DNA of 49,708 nucleotides, taken from Paenalicyclobacillus macrosporangiidus. Its GTDB lineage: Bacteria > Bacillota > Bacilli > Alicyclobacillales > Alicyclobacillaceae. The notes beneath the pieces are model-generated. The model made no database searches. It saw only the letters and a program-made list of their open reading frames with translations, and was not told where the DNA came from. The DNA is taken from positions 1 to 49,708 of the forward strand of contig NZ_FPBV01000024.1 in NCBI RefSeq assembly GCF_900116805.1, read 5' to 3'. Position 1 is the first letter of the stretch. Each line of letters begins with the position of its first letter. This document shows positions 24,002 to 32,399 of this stretch, in pieces. The translations under genes and the position numbers were made by a program.

Positions 24002-25489
24002 GTGAATCAGGCAAGCATTCAGCGTCTGACACCGGTGCAACTGATTGAGGCCGCGGTCTGCCGGGGCGAAGCGGTCCTGTTGGAGAACGGGGCCCTCTGC
24101 GCCGAGACCGGAAAGTACACCGGCCGATCGCCAAAGGACAAGTATTTCGTCGCCTACGAGGGTTGCCCCTTGCCGACGGAGGCGCACAACTGGCTGACCG
24201 AGTCGCAGTTCGAGCGGTTGTTCGACAAGGTCAAGGCGCACCTGGCGGAGAAGGGCGGCTACGTGTTTGACGGCGCCGTCAATCATCACCCGCGCTACCG
24301 CGTGCCCGTCCGGTTCGTGACCGAGTTCGCCTGGCACAACCTGTTCGTGCAGCGCCTGTTCATGCCGGGCGATCCGGACGTCGCGCCGCGGTTCACCGTC
24401 TACGGGGTTCCGACGCTGAAGGCGGATCCGGCGCGGGACGGCACGCGGTCGGAGACGTTCATTGTTTTGCACCTGGCGCGCGGGATCGTCCTCATCGGCG
24501 GGACGGAGTACGCGGGCGAACTGAAGAAGTCCATCTTCACCTTGATGCATCATCACCTGGCGGAGCAGGACGTGCTGCCGATGCACTGCTCGGCGTCTGT
24601 CGGCGAGGCCGGGGATGTGGCGCTGTTCTTCGGCCTGTCCGGGACGGGCAAGACGACCTTGTCCGCGGACCCGGCGCGGCGGCTCATCGGGGATGACGAG
24701 CACGGCTGGGGAGACGACGGCGTGTTCAATATGGAAAACGGGTGCTACGCCAAGTGCATAGACCTCTCGGAAGAGCGGGAGCCGGACATCTACCATGCCA
24801 TCCGGTTCGGGTCGGTGCTCGAGAACGTCATGTACGACGAGGCGCGCCGCCCGTTGTACCACGACCGCACGCGCACGGAGAACACGCGGGCGGCCTATCC
24901 GCTCTCGTTTATCCGGAATGTCGAGCCCAGCGGCCGCGGCGGCCACCCAAAGGCCATCGTGTTCCTGTCCGCGGACGCCTCCGGCGTGTTGCCGGCGGTG
25001 GCCCGGTTGTCGCCGGAAGACGCCCGTCGCCATTACCTGCTCGGCTACACCAGCAAACTGGCCGGCACGGAGCGCGGCGTCGTCAATCCGGAGCCGACGT
25101 TCTCCGCGTGCTTCGGCGCGCCGTTCCTGACGGACCGCCCGGCTCGCTATGCGGACATGCTGATGGAGCGCGTGGCCCGGCACGGCGTGCCCGTGTACCT
25201 GCTCAACACCGGCTGGGTCGGTGGCGGCTATGGGCAGACGGATCGCATGCCGCTCGCGCTCACGCGCCAGATCGTGCATCTGGTGTTGGCTGGTGCCCTC
25301 GACGACGTGCCGACGGAGCGGGATGAGGACCTGTTCCTGAATGTCCCGGTGTCCATCCCGGGCATCCCGGACGTCTATTTGCGTCCGCAGACCGGGTTCG
25401 CCGACGCCCGGTCGTACGAGGCGGCGCGCAGCAGCCTGGCCGAGGCGTTCCGCAAGCGCCTGGCGCTGTTTGAGACGTTGTCGGTGTGA
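24002..25489 (+). CDS. pckA: Phosphoenolpyruvate carboxykinase (ATP)
   Basis: The 495-aa enzyme converts oxaloacetate and ATP to PEP, CO2 and ADP for gluconeogenesis. The kinase-1a loop FFGLSGTGKTTLSADP (about residues 211-226) and kinase-2 LIGDDEHGWGDDGVFNMENGCYAK are present, as are GRSPKDKYFV and the metal-site histidine/lysine region LMHHHLAEQDVLPMHCSAS. It is about 30 aa shorter than typical, mainly at the N-terminus. The GTG at 24002 is 7 nt after GAGGAG and gives the usual short start. It is monocistronic with a strong terminator. Confidence 0.97.
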   Translation: MNQASIQRLTPVQLIEAAVCRGEAVLLENGALCAETGKYTGRSPKDKYFVAYEGCPLPTEAHNWLTESQFERLFDKVKAHLAEKGGYVFDGAVNHHPRYRVPVRFVTEFAWHNLFVQRLFMPGDPDVAPRFTVYGVPTLKADPARDGTRSETFIVLHLARGIVLIGGTEYAGELKKSIFTLMHHHLAEQDVLPMHCSASVGEAGDVALFFGLSGTGKTTLSADPARRLIGDDEHGWGDDGVFNMENGCYAKCIDLSEEREPDIYHAIRFGSVLENVMYDEARRPLYHDRTRTENTRAAYPLSFIRNVEPSGRGGHPKAIVFLSADASGVLPAVARLSPEDARRHYLLGYTSKLAGTERGVVNPEPTFSACFGAPFLTDRPARYADMLMERVARHGVPVYLLNTGWVGGGYGQTDRMPLALTRQIVHLVLAGALDDVPTERDEDLFLNVPVSIPGIPDVYLRPQTGFADARSYEAARSSLAEAFRKRLALFETLSV

Positions 25490-25533
25490 GACGAGCGGAC
25501 CTTGGGCCGGACGCGCGCTGTCCGGAGGCCACT

Positions 25534-25575
25534 GCCCCCGCGGGAGAACGGGATGCCCGCGGGGGCGTTTTTTTT
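25534..25575 (+). terminator. Intrinsic terminator of pckA
   Basis: GCCCCCGCGGG and CCCGCGGGGGC form an 11-bp stem with an 11-nt loop, followed by G and eight T residues. Confidence 0.95.
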
Positions 25576-25650
25576 GTGCCCGGGATGTGCGAGGATGCAG
25601 GCTGCGAATCGGGTCGCGCCGACAGGGCTTGGGCTCTGCTCCATGGTGCC

Positions 25651-25679
25651 TTGACACCCCGGCTGCGTTGCCGTATTGT
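25651..25679 (+). promoter_or_regulatory. Sigma-A promoter of the GntR/ABC operon
   Basis: Consensus TTGACA, exactly 17 bp, TATTGT. The ribosome site GAGGAGGTG and start codon follow about 45-55 bp downstream. Confidence 0.85.
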
Positions 25680-25684
25680 CTGTA

Positions 25685-25705
25685 TGTACTAGTTGTAATG
25701 GTACA
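25685..25705 (+). promoter_or_regulatory. Putative operator for the YtrA-type regulator
   Basis: TGTAC, 11 bp, GTACA forms an inverted repeat directly at the expected transcription start of the operon. GntR regulators of this kind usually repress their own ABC operon from such a site. Confidence 0.5.
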
Positions 25706-25731
25706 CATGGACAGTCTGAGGAGGTGTTCCG

Positions 25732-26175
25732 ATGTGGTTGCGCGTCAACCCGAGGCTGCCCGTGCCGGTGTACCAGCAGGTGGTGGACGGCGTCAAAGCC
25801 GCCGTCGCCAAGGGGATGCTGGTCCCGGGGGACCGGCTGCCGTCGGTGCGCGAGCTCGCGGTGGAGTTGGCCATCAATCACAACACCGTGGCCAAGGCGT
25901 ACCAGGAGCTGGAGCGCGCGCGCGTTATCGAGGTGATCCGCGGGCGCGGCACGTTCATCGCCGAGCCGGCCATCCCGTCGGACGAGGCGCGCCGGCGCGC
26001 CGCACTGCGGGAGGCGATGAAAAAGCTGCTCGTCGAAGCGCATCACCTGCACCTGCAGCCGGGGGAGGCATTGGCTCTGTTTGCGGACGTGGTCCGCGAG
26101 TGGGAAGAGGAGCAGGGACAGAGGAACGTGGACAGGGGGGAGGATTCGCATGGTGTGGACCGTGGAGACGATTGA
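25732..26175 (+). CDS. GntR-family transcriptional regulator, YtrA type
   Basis: The 147-aa regulator has a GntR winged helix in residues 1-77 (VPVYQQVVDGVKAAVAKGMLVPGDRLPSVRELA, then NHNTVAKAYQELERARVIEVIRGRGTFIA) and only a short helical C-terminus, the YtrA subfamily layout. YtrA-type proteins control adjacent ABC transporters that respond to cell-wall antibiotics. The next gene starts inside this one (26-nt overlap at 26150), so the regulator, ATPase and permease form one coupled operon. The acidic tail (about 20 aa) lies in the overlap. Confidence 0.92.
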   Translation: MWLRVNPRLPVPVYQQVVDGVKAAVAKGMLVPGDRLPSVRELAVELAINHNTVAKAYQELERARVIEVIRGRGTFIAEPAIPSDEARRRAALREAMKKLLVEAHHLHLQPGEALALFADVVREWEEEQGQRNVDRGEDSHGVDRGDD

Positions 26176-27064
26176 CCTGAGAAAGGTGTTCGACGGCCGC
26201 ATCGTCCTCGACAGCGTGAGCCTGGCCGTCCCGGCCGGGAGCATCCACGGGGTGGTGGGGGCCAACGGCGCCGGCAAGAGCACGCTGCTGCGCATCCTGA
26301 TGGGCCTGTACCGACCGACCGGCGGGCAGGTGCGGGTGCTCGGGGAGCTGGTGGGCGACGAGGCGGCCGAACTGCGCCAGCGGGTGCACCTGGTGGCCAG
26401 CGAGGGCGACCTGCCGCGGGCGATGCGCGTGCGCGACTACCTGCACTACCATCGGTTGCTCTACCACCGCTGGGACGACGGGCGCTGCCAGCGCCTGCTG
26501 GAGGCGCTGGAGCTGCCGGTGCGGCGTTCCCTGCGCCATCTCTCACAGGGCATGAAGACCCAACTGCGCCTGGCTGCGGCGTTGTCCGCGCGGCCCGACG
26601 TGCTCCTGCTCGACGAACCGACCAACGGGCTCGATCCGGTCGTCAAACGCCAGTTCCTGCAACTGTTGGTGCAGGAGGCGGCCGGGGCCGGGACGACCAT
26701 CGTGATCGCCACGCACCATCTGGACGACCTGGATCGGATCGCCGACGGGATCACCGTCCTGTACAACGGGCGGGCAGTGGCCTCTGGCCAGTTGGACGCC
26801 CTGAAGCAGCGCGTCAAGCGCGTGCAAGCGGTGTTGCCGGGGGAGATCCCGGAGGCCGTCCGCCAGCACCCGGGCGTCGTCGATGTGGTGCGCAGCGGCC
26901 AGATGGTGACCGTCACCGTCGACGGCGATGTGGATGCGGTGATGGCGGCGCTGCGCCAGGCGGGGGCCCAGTATTGCGAGGTGCTCGATCTCGAGTTGGA
27001 CGAACTGTTCCGGCATTTCATGGACAAGGAGGGCTATCGCCGTGAAGGGATTCTCCTTTCCTAA
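26150..27064 (+). CDS. ABC transporter ATP-binding protein
   Basis: The 304-aa ATPase has Walker A GANGAGKST (residues 37-45), ABC signature LSQGM (131-135), Walker B VLLLDEPTNGLD (151-162) and the H-loop histidine in VIATHHLDDLD. After about residue 215 a C-terminal domain of about 90 aa follows, as in exporters of the CcmA/YtrB class. The ATG at 26150 is 6-7 nt after GGGGGGAGGA. It shares overlaps with both neighbours. Likely role: export or detoxification of a cell-envelope-active compound, inferred from the regulator type. Confidence 0.93.
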   Translation: MVWTVETIDLRKVFDGRIVLDSVSLAVPAGSIHGVVGANGAGKSTLLRILMGLYRPTGGQVRVLGELVGDEAAELRQRVHLVASEGDLPRAMRVRDYLHYHRLLYHRWDDGRCQRLLEALELPVRRSLRHLSQGMKTQLRLAAALSARPDVLLLDEPTNGLDPVVKRQFLQLLVQEAAGAGTTIVIATHHLDDLDRIADGITVLYNGRAVASGQLDALKQRVKRVQAVLPGEIPEAVRQHPGVVDVVRSGQMVTVTVDGDVDAVMAALRQAGAQYCEVLDLELDELFRHFMDKEGYRREGILLS

Positions 27065-28061
27065 GGCCGTGGTGTACAAGGAGTGGTGCCAGATCCGCGG
27101 CTGGCTGGTGCTGTTGGCGGTCGTGTTCTGGGCTGCGCCCGTCAAGACCGTGGTCCGGTACTGGACGGGTGTTCAGGCGCACCCAGAGCAGCAGCCACTT
27201 CTGGCCGCATCTGTGGTACAGATGTTGCAGGGGCTCCACCCGCATTTCGCATCGGTGAGCTGGACGGCCGCGGCCGCACTGGTCCTCGGCGTGGTGCCGA
27301 TGAGCTTGGAGCGGGCGCGCGGCGGATTGTTGTTGACCTTCTCCGGGCCCGTGCGGCGGCAGGACGTGGTGCGCGTGCAGGCGGTGTTTTGTCTCGCCGG
27401 CGTCTGGGTGGCGCTGTTGCTCCTAACCGTGTACCTGTTCGTGGTCAACGCCGCCTTCGGACACGTGGTGACGACGGGGGACATCGCCGGGTGGTTTCTG
27501 TTTCAAGGACTCCTCAAATCCGCCGTGTTCATGGTTGGCTTCGCCGTGACCACCAGCGTCGGCAACCTCATCGCCGCCATTCTGTGCGCACTTGGACTGG
27601 CGGGGTTCCCCATCTATGTCAGCCTGATGATTCAGGAATTGGCCCACACCAGCATCCAACCGGTGCCGTTTGACGAAGTGGTATGGCGGGTGGCGAACGA
27701 CGTGATGGCATTGTCTCCCTTGGCAGGGCCCGGGGTGTCGGATGCGCCCCTGTGGTGCCTCGGCGGCTGGTACGCCGTCTGGGCGCTCGGGTGGTACATC
27801 GCCGCCGAGACCCTGTTCCGCCGTCTGCCACTGGAGCGGGAGGGGGCGCTGTTCGCATATCCGGCCTTGTGGCACGTGCTGTTCGCCGGCGTCGGGTTGA
27901 TTGTCGGGACCGTGTGCGGTGAGTTGGCGGTCGGGGGAATGGACTTCGATCCCCGGCGGACCCCGGTGCTGACCGCGGTCTGGCTGCCGATGGCCGCACT
28001 GACCTGGGTCGGGCTGCACCAGGTGCGCCGCTGGTGGATCCGCCGCTTACGGTCGGCGTGA
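27042..28061 (+). CDS. ABC transporter permease, YtrC/D-like
   Basis: The 339-aa integral membrane protein has six to eight hydrophobic stretches (for example WLVLLAVVFWAA, AALVLGVVPMSL, VWVALLLLTVYLFVV, LCALGLAGFPIYV, ALGWYIAAETLF, LFAGVGLIVGTVCG, WLPMAALTWVGL). FSGPVRRQDVVRVQ resembles the loop of ABC-2 permeases involved in contact with the ATPase. The GTG at 27042 has AAGGAGGG upstream and overlaps the ATPase gene by 23 nt. No solute-binding protein is present, so export is more likely than import. Confidence 0.85.
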   Translation: MKGFSFPKAVVYKEWCQIRGWLVLLAVVFWAAPVKTVVRYWTGVQAHPEQQPLLAASVVQMLQGLHPHFASVSWTAAAALVLGVVPMSLERARGGLLLTFSGPVRRQDVVRVQAVFCLAGVWVALLLLTVYLFVVNAAFGHVVTTGDIAGWFLFQGLLKSAVFMVGFAVTTSVGNLIAAILCALGLAGFPIYVSLMIQELAHTSIQPVPFDEVVWRVANDVMALSPLAGPGVSDAPLWCLGGWYAVWALGWYIAAETLFRRLPLEREGALFAYPALWHVLFAGVGLIVGTVCGELAVGGMDFDPRRTPVLTAVWLPMAALTWVGLHQVRRWWIRRLRSA

Positions 28062-28150
28062 GTTCGGTGATGTGCGCGAGGGTGCGTTGCGCGGAGCCGC
28101 TCGCGTAAGCGCAGAAAGCGCAGAAGCGGAGCACGACGTACGCCAACCTC

Positions 28151-29368
28151 TTATGGGGCGCACCCGGGCAACCAGCGCAGGGGGACCGGGGTGCCCGCCG
28201 GCAGGTCCGGTTCGTCGATGCGCACCAGGCAGTTGCTGGCCACGAGACTCGAGAGCACCCCGGAAGACTGGGCGAGGCTCGTGTCCACCGTCAGGACGCC
28301 GTCCGTGAGCGCGGCGCGGGCCCGCAAGACGCGGGTGTGTTTGACCGGCTTGAGGTGCAGTGCGTGCGCCAGGCGCCCGGTTGCCGGGAACGGCTTGGCC
28401 GGCCGGCCCAGGGCGGCGTCGAACCACACCCGCACCAGCGATTCGAATTGGACCAGCGCGGCCGCCGGGTTGCCCGAGAGGGAGAACACGGTGCAGGCGC
28501 CGACGCGGGCGGCGAGAAACGGCGAGCCAGGGCGCAACCACACCTTGTGCACCGACATCTCCCCGCCGAGGTCCGCCAGCACGCTTGGGATGAAGTCGTA
28601 GTCGCCGGCCGATGCGCCGCCCGTGGTGATGACGCAATCGCAGGCCGCCGCGTGCCGGGCGATGGCCTCTTTGATGCGGTCGGGATGGTCCGGCAAGACG
28701 TCGACGGCCATCACTTGGCCACCGGCGCTGGCCACGAGGCCGGCCATCAACGTGTCGTTGCAGCTGTAGATCTGGCCGGGGCCAAGCGGCGTTTCCGGGG
28801 TGGTGACGAGCTCCGATCCGGTGACGACGATGGCCACCCGTGGCACCCGGCGCACCCGCACGCGGGCGACGCCGAACGTCTGCGCCAACGCCCGTTCCAA
28901 CGGCCCCAGCCGGGTGCCGGCGGTGATGAGCGTCGATCCCGCCGGGGCGTCGTCGCCCTCAGGCTGCACCGATTCCCCGGGAGATATCCGGCGCAGCACC
29001 GTCACCACGCCGGGCTCCGGCTCGTCGCACCACTCGAACCGCACCACCGCGTCGGCACCCGGAGGCAGGGGGGCGCCCGTGAGGATGCGCACCGCCTCAC
29101 CCGGGCCGAGCGGGGGGGCCGCCGCGTCGCCCGCCGCGGTGGTGGTGCGCACGCGCAGACGCACCGGAGGCACCTGGGCGTCCGCCGAGCGCACGGCGAA
29201 CCCGTCCATCATGGCGCGCGTGAAGGGCGGCACCGGGATGCGGGCGAGGACCGGTGCAGCCAGGACGCGGCCCTCCGCCTCCGCCAGCGCCACCTCCTCC
29301 CCGGGCAGCGCATGGCCCAGGGCCGTCACGCGGCGTACGGCGTCCTCAAAGGTGCAGTAGGCGTCCAT
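28151..29368 (-). CDS. moeA: Molybdopterin molybdenumtransferase MoeA
   Basis: The 405-aa enzyme inserts molybdate into adenylated molybdopterin. Recognisable parts are the N-terminal FEDAVRRV...GHALPGEEVALAEAEGRVLA, the active-site FTRAMMDGFAVRSAD, RILTGAPLPPGADAVVRFEW, and the MoCF domain with ATTGGASAGDYDFIPSVL-type motif (TGGASAGDYDF) and FSLSGNPAAALVQFE. Start chosen at ATG 29368, 6 nt after GAGGTG; an ATG two codons upstream is also possible. No other moa/mob genes or molybdoenzymes are in the window. Together with tRNA-Sec it is compatible with a selenium/molybdenum formate dehydrogenase elsewhere. Confidence 0.95.
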   Translation of the reverse strand: MDAYCTFEDAVRRVTALGHALPGEEVALAEAEGRVLAAPVLARIPVPPFTRAMMDGFAVRSADAQVPPVRLRVRTTTAAGDAAAPPLGPGEAVRILTGAPLPPGADAVVRFEWCDEPEPGVVTVLRRISPGESVQPEGDDAPAGSTLITAGTRLGPLERALAQTFGVARVRVRRVPRVAIVVTGSELVTTPETPLGPGQIYSCNDTLMAGLVASAGGQVMAVDVLPDHPDRIKEAIARHAAACDCVITTGGASAGDYDFIPSVLADLGGEMSVHKVWLRPGSPFLAARVGACTVFSLSGNPAAALVQFESLVRVWFDAALGRPAKPFPATGRLAHALHLKPVKHTRVLRARAALTDGVLTVDTSLAQSSGVLSSLVASNCLVRIDEPDLPAGTPVPLRWLPGCAP

Positions 29369-29397
29369 GGTCATCACCTCGGTGACCGGCGTGCACC

Positions 29398-29431
29398 AAA
29401 GCGGGAGGGGAACCGAACGTCCCCCTCCCGC
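29398..29431 (-). terminator. Hairpin between aldo/keto reductase gene and moeA
   Basis: GCGGGAGGGG and CCCCTCCCGC form a 10-bp stem with an 11-nt loop. On the minus strand it is followed by TTTGG. It lies 40 bp after the aldo/keto reductase stop and before moeA. Confidence 0.65.
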
Positions 29432-29472
29432 GCGAGTGATGCGGGCGGTGCGCCGTACCGCCCTGCGTTGGG

Positions 29473-30429
29473 TCACGCCTGCAGGATCTGTTCGATCTCG
29501 TCGAGCGTCGCCTCGTCCAGTTTGTACCCGGACGCTTTGACGTTCTCCTCCACCTGTTCCGGACGCGACGCGCCGATGAGGGCGCTCGACACGCTCGGCA
29601 AGCGCAGCACCCAGGCCAATGCCAACTGGGCGAGCGTGATCTCCAGCCGTTCCGCGACGGTGCGCAACCGCTCCACCTTGTCGAGTAAGGCGTCGTCCAG
29701 ATACTGCTGCATGGTCTTCGAGACCTTCGGTGTGGCGGCGCGGGAGCCCTCCGGGAGCGGTTGGCCCTTCTTGTATTTCCCGGTCAACACACCCTGCGCC
29801 AAGGGAGAGAACACCACCTGGCCGATGCCCGCCTCGTCGCAGATGGGAATGACCGCCGTCTCGATGTATCGGTTGAAGAGGTTGTACACCGGCTGGCTGG
29901 CCGCCAGTTTGCGCAGGCCGAGCTCCTTCTGCAGGCTGACCGCTGCCGCGATGCGGTCGGCCGGCCACTCGCTGATGCCCGTGTACAGCACCTTGCCCTG
30001 GGCGACCAGGTCGTCGAGGGCGCGCAGCACTTCCTCCAGATCCGTCTCCGGATCATACCGGTGGCAATAGAAGATGTCGACGTAGTCGACGCCGAGTGCC
30101 CGCAGGCTCTTTTCGACTTCCTCGAAGATGTGCTTGCGGCTGAGCCCGCGGTTATTGACGCCAGGGCCGACCGGCCAGAACGCCTTCGTCGTCACCACGT
30201 AGCTGTCGCGCGGGTAATCGCGCAGCGCCTGACCGAGGACCTGCTCCGCGGCGTGCGGGGTCGCGCCGTAGACGTTGGCGCAGTCGAAGTGGTTGATGCC
30301 CAGGTCATACGCCGTCTTGATGCAGGCGATGGCCTGTTCCTGCTCCGTCACGGTACCGTATGTAAGCCAGCTGCCGAGCGCGATCTCGGACACTTTCAAG
30401 CCGCTCTTGCCGAGTCTGCGGTATTCCAT
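29473..30429 (-). CDS. Aldo/keto reductase, Kv-beta/YghZ-like group
   Basis: The 318-aa NADPH oxidoreductase has the catalytic tetrad Asp49, Tyr54, Lys82 and His123 (FDCANVYG, TTKAFW, YCHRYD). The MEYRRLGKSGLKVSEIALGSW start, NNRGLSRKHIFEEVEKSL, and VFSPLAQGVLTGKY are characteristic of the AKR6/Kv-beta-like group. Such enzymes reduce small aldehydes such as methylglyoxal. The ATG at 30429 follows GGAGGTGGAC. It is on the same strand as moeA but separated by a hairpin, so probably monocistronic. Confidence 0.94.
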   Translation of the reverse strand: MEYRRLGKSGLKVSEIALGSWLTYGTVTEQEQAIACIKTAYDLGINHFDCANVYGATPHAAEQVLGQALRDYPRDSYVVTTKAFWPVGPGVNNRGLSRKHIFEEVEKSLRALGVDYVDIFYCHRYDPETDLEEVLRALDDLVAQGKVLYTGISEWPADRIAAAVSLQKELGLRKLAASQPVYNLFNRYIETAVIPICDEAGIGQVVFSPLAQGVLTGKYKKGQPLPEGSRAATPKVSKTMQQYLDDALLDKVERLRTVAERLEITLAQLALAWVLRLPSVSSALIGASRPEQVEENVKASGYKLDEATLDEIEQILQA

Positions 30430-30493
30430 GTACGTCCACCTCCGCTCCCCATTGTACCCCACCCGGTTCCCCAGGCAAAGCGGATTTGGCGGC

Positions 30494-31075
30494 TCACTGA
30501 AGGGGGCTTCGTTGGAAGTAGCCGAGGCGGCGGAGGGTGAACGGATCGTCCGGCGAAAAACCGAGCGCTTCCCACCAGGCGTCATCCGGACCCGCCAGGC
30601 AGGCGAGCCAACCGCCACACCCCGCCCCAAGGCTTGCATCCATCGCGCACTCGAGCAGCGTTTCCGCGGTCCGGAGGCCTTCCGAAGACGCGGGGTCGAG
30701 CGAGGGATGGAGCGCGACGCCGGTGATGAAAAAGTCCCGCAGCGCGTGCCGTGGCCAGCCGGCCAACAGTCCGGCTGTGCGCCCGTCCGGCCAGATGGCC
30801 GCAGCCAGCATCGGAGGCGGATGATGCCCGCAATCGGCCAACCAGAACTGGTGGCGAATCGCGGCGAGGGATGGGATGGCTGCTGCTTCGGCGTACGCGC
30901 CCCCCGTGTCCTGGTGCCAGGCGTTGAGCACGTTCGAAAGCAGAGACTTGGCCTTGCGCGCATCGACCCAGGCGGCCTGCGGGAGCGGCAAGGACCGACG
31001 GCCAGGGCACGGCGGGTGGCCGCCCGCCTGTTTCGCCGGCGCAAGGGACGGGCAGAGACGGTTCAGCGTTTGCAT
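30494..31075 (-). CDS. Hypothetical protein, 193 aa (possible GNAT-like)
   Basis: I do not recognise this protein with certainty. It has many Trp/Gly/Ala residues, no signal peptide and no membrane segment. The C-terminus (GGWLACLAGPDDAWWEALGF...LRRLGYFQRS) resembles the last strands of an acetyltransferase fold, where an EALGF motif is common, and AAAIWPDGRTAGLLAGWPRHALRDFFITGVALHP could be the acetyl-CoA strand-helix region; this is weak evidence. The ATG at 31075 is about 10 nt after GGAG. It stands alone between the aldo/keto reductase and cyclophilin genes. Confidence 0.65.
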   Translation of the reverse strand: MQTLNRLCPSLAPAKQAGGHPPCPGRRSLPLPQAAWVDARKAKSLLSNVLNAWHQDTGGAYAEAAAIPSLAAIRHQFWLADCGHHPPPMLAAAIWPDGRTAGLLAGWPRHALRDFFITGVALHPSLDPASSEGLRTAETLLECAMDASLGAGCGGWLACLAGPDDAWWEALGFSPDDPFTLRRLGYFQRSPLQ

Positions 31076-31314
31076 GCGGGGCACGCTCCAACGTCAGGAT
31101 GGAATTCTCTTGATCCCAGTGTACCATTGTTTCCGAACCGTGCCCGGACAAACCCAAGGTGCGGACGGAGGGGCCTTCAACGGCGTTGATGCGGGGCGCG
31201 CATTTGACACGGATGGGTGTGTTTCCAGTTACGGTGTGTTAGGATCGAACCAGGGGCGAGAGCGGCGCACGGCGCTCGCCGCTCCCACAACGCAGGCAGG
31301 GAAGGGTGTTGTTG

Positions 31315-31860
31315 GTGCCGAAAACGTATGGGCGGGCACCCGCCATGCAATTGTTGCCGGACACGCAGTACGAGGCGGTCATTCATACCAGCGAGGGCGA
31401 CTTCACCGTGGAGCTGTTTGCGGAAGAGGCCCCGCTGACGGTGAACAACTTCGTCGCGCTGGCGCGGGACCGGTTCTACGACGGGGTGATCTTCCACCGG
31501 ATCATCCGCGAGTTCATGATTCAAACGGGCGATCCGACCGGCACCGGGGCGGGCGGACCGGGCTACCGGTTTGCGGACGAGCTCCCGCCCGTGCGGCCGT
31601 ACGAGCCGGGGATCGTGGCGATGGCCAACGCGGGGCCGAACACCAACGGATCGCAGTTTTTCATCTGTACCGGCGAGCAGTGCCGGCACCTGAACCGGTA
31701 TCCGAACTACACGGTGTTCGGCCGCGTCCGGGAGGGGATGGACACGGTGCAGCGCATCGCCGCGACGCCGGTCACCCGTTCCGCCACAGGCGAGGTGAGC
31801 CGGCCCGTGGAGGACGTGCGGATGATCTCGGTGGAGATCGTCACCCGCCCCGCGGGCTGA
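31315..31860 (+). CDS. ppiB: Peptidyl-prolyl cis-trans isomerase, cyclophilin type
   Basis: The 181-aa cyclophilin assists protein folding. The catalytic block FYDGVIFHRIIREFMIQTGDPTGTGAGGPGY contains the conserved Arg of FHR; NTNGSQFFICTGEQCRHLNRYPNYTVFGRV contains the QFF and the substrate-pocket histidine region. The start is uncertain: GTG codons at 31306 and 31315 and TTG codons lie between; GGGAAGGG is best placed for 31315. The resulting N-terminus, with an APAM element before DTQYEAVI, resembles other Bacilli cyclophilins of this subgroup. There is no signal peptide, so it is cytoplasmic. Confidence 0.93.
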   Translation: MPKTYGRAPAMQLLPDTQYEAVIHTSEGDFTVELFAEEAPLTVNNFVALARDRFYDGVIFHRIIREFMIQTGDPTGTGAGGPGYRFADELPPVRPYEPGIVAMANAGPNTNGSQFFICTGEQCRHLNRYPNYTVFGRVREGMDTVQRIAATPVTRSATGEVSRPVEDVRMISVEIVTRPAG

Positions 31861-31889
31861 GGGAGCCGGAGGCCGGGCGGCGTCCAGGG

Positions 31890-32237
31890 TCACGTGGTCT
31901 TTTCCCGATCCCGGTGTTCCTGGGCGTGGCCCTGGGCCGGCAGGGCGCCGAGCGCCGGATCGACACGGCGCCAGGTGTTCAACTCGTGGATGCGGCTGGC
32001 GTAGTCGGCGATGTCGGCGAAATAGGCGGAGATGACGTCCCAGTCCTCCTCCTTGTGCACCTCTTGCAGCAGGTCTTCGATGACGTGTTCAAAATGGACG
32101 ATTTGGTCGGGGATTTTGGCGCGGATCTGTTCCCACTGTACGAGAATCTCCTCTTGCTCCCGGGGTTCCAGTTCCTCGTACGGCCGCTCGAAATCCGGCA
32201 GCTCGATGCCGAGCCTGGGGTCGAGTTTGAAGGACAT
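31890..32237 (-). CDS. Hypothetical protein, 115 aa, acidic helical
   Basis: I do not recognise this family. The protein is strongly helical and acidic, with EELEPREQEEILVQWEQIR and DQIVHFEHVIEDLLQEVHKEEDWDVISAYFADIADYASRIHELNTWRR; it ends in a hydrophilic, His/Gln-rich tail. No cysteines or membrane segment. AGGAGGTG lies 6 nt before the ATG, strongly supporting translation. It is convergent with ppiB and divergent from the SDR gene. A small regulatory or adaptor role would fit, but nothing shows it. Confidence 0.8.
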   Translation of the reverse strand: MSFKLDPRLGIELPDFERPYEELEPREQEEILVQWEQIRAKIPDQIVHFEHVIEDLLQEVHKEEDWDVISAYFADIADYASRIHELNTWRRVDPALGALPAQGHAQEHRDREKTT

Positions 32238-32399
32238 CGGCGCACCTCCTGCAAGGTCGGGTATAGTGATGTGTATGGCGATCTGTTGGGATACTTTCAT
32301 CATAGGTGAATCTGTGCGCCGCGGACAACATTGGATATTTCGCCGCTTCCGTCCCGGGGACCGGGAGCGGCGATGCCGCAAAGGGGGACCGCATAGCGC

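Noticed and set aside
31204-31235. Promoter of ppiB from a TTGACA at 31204
   Set aside because: No acceptable -10 box occurs 16-19 bp downstream.
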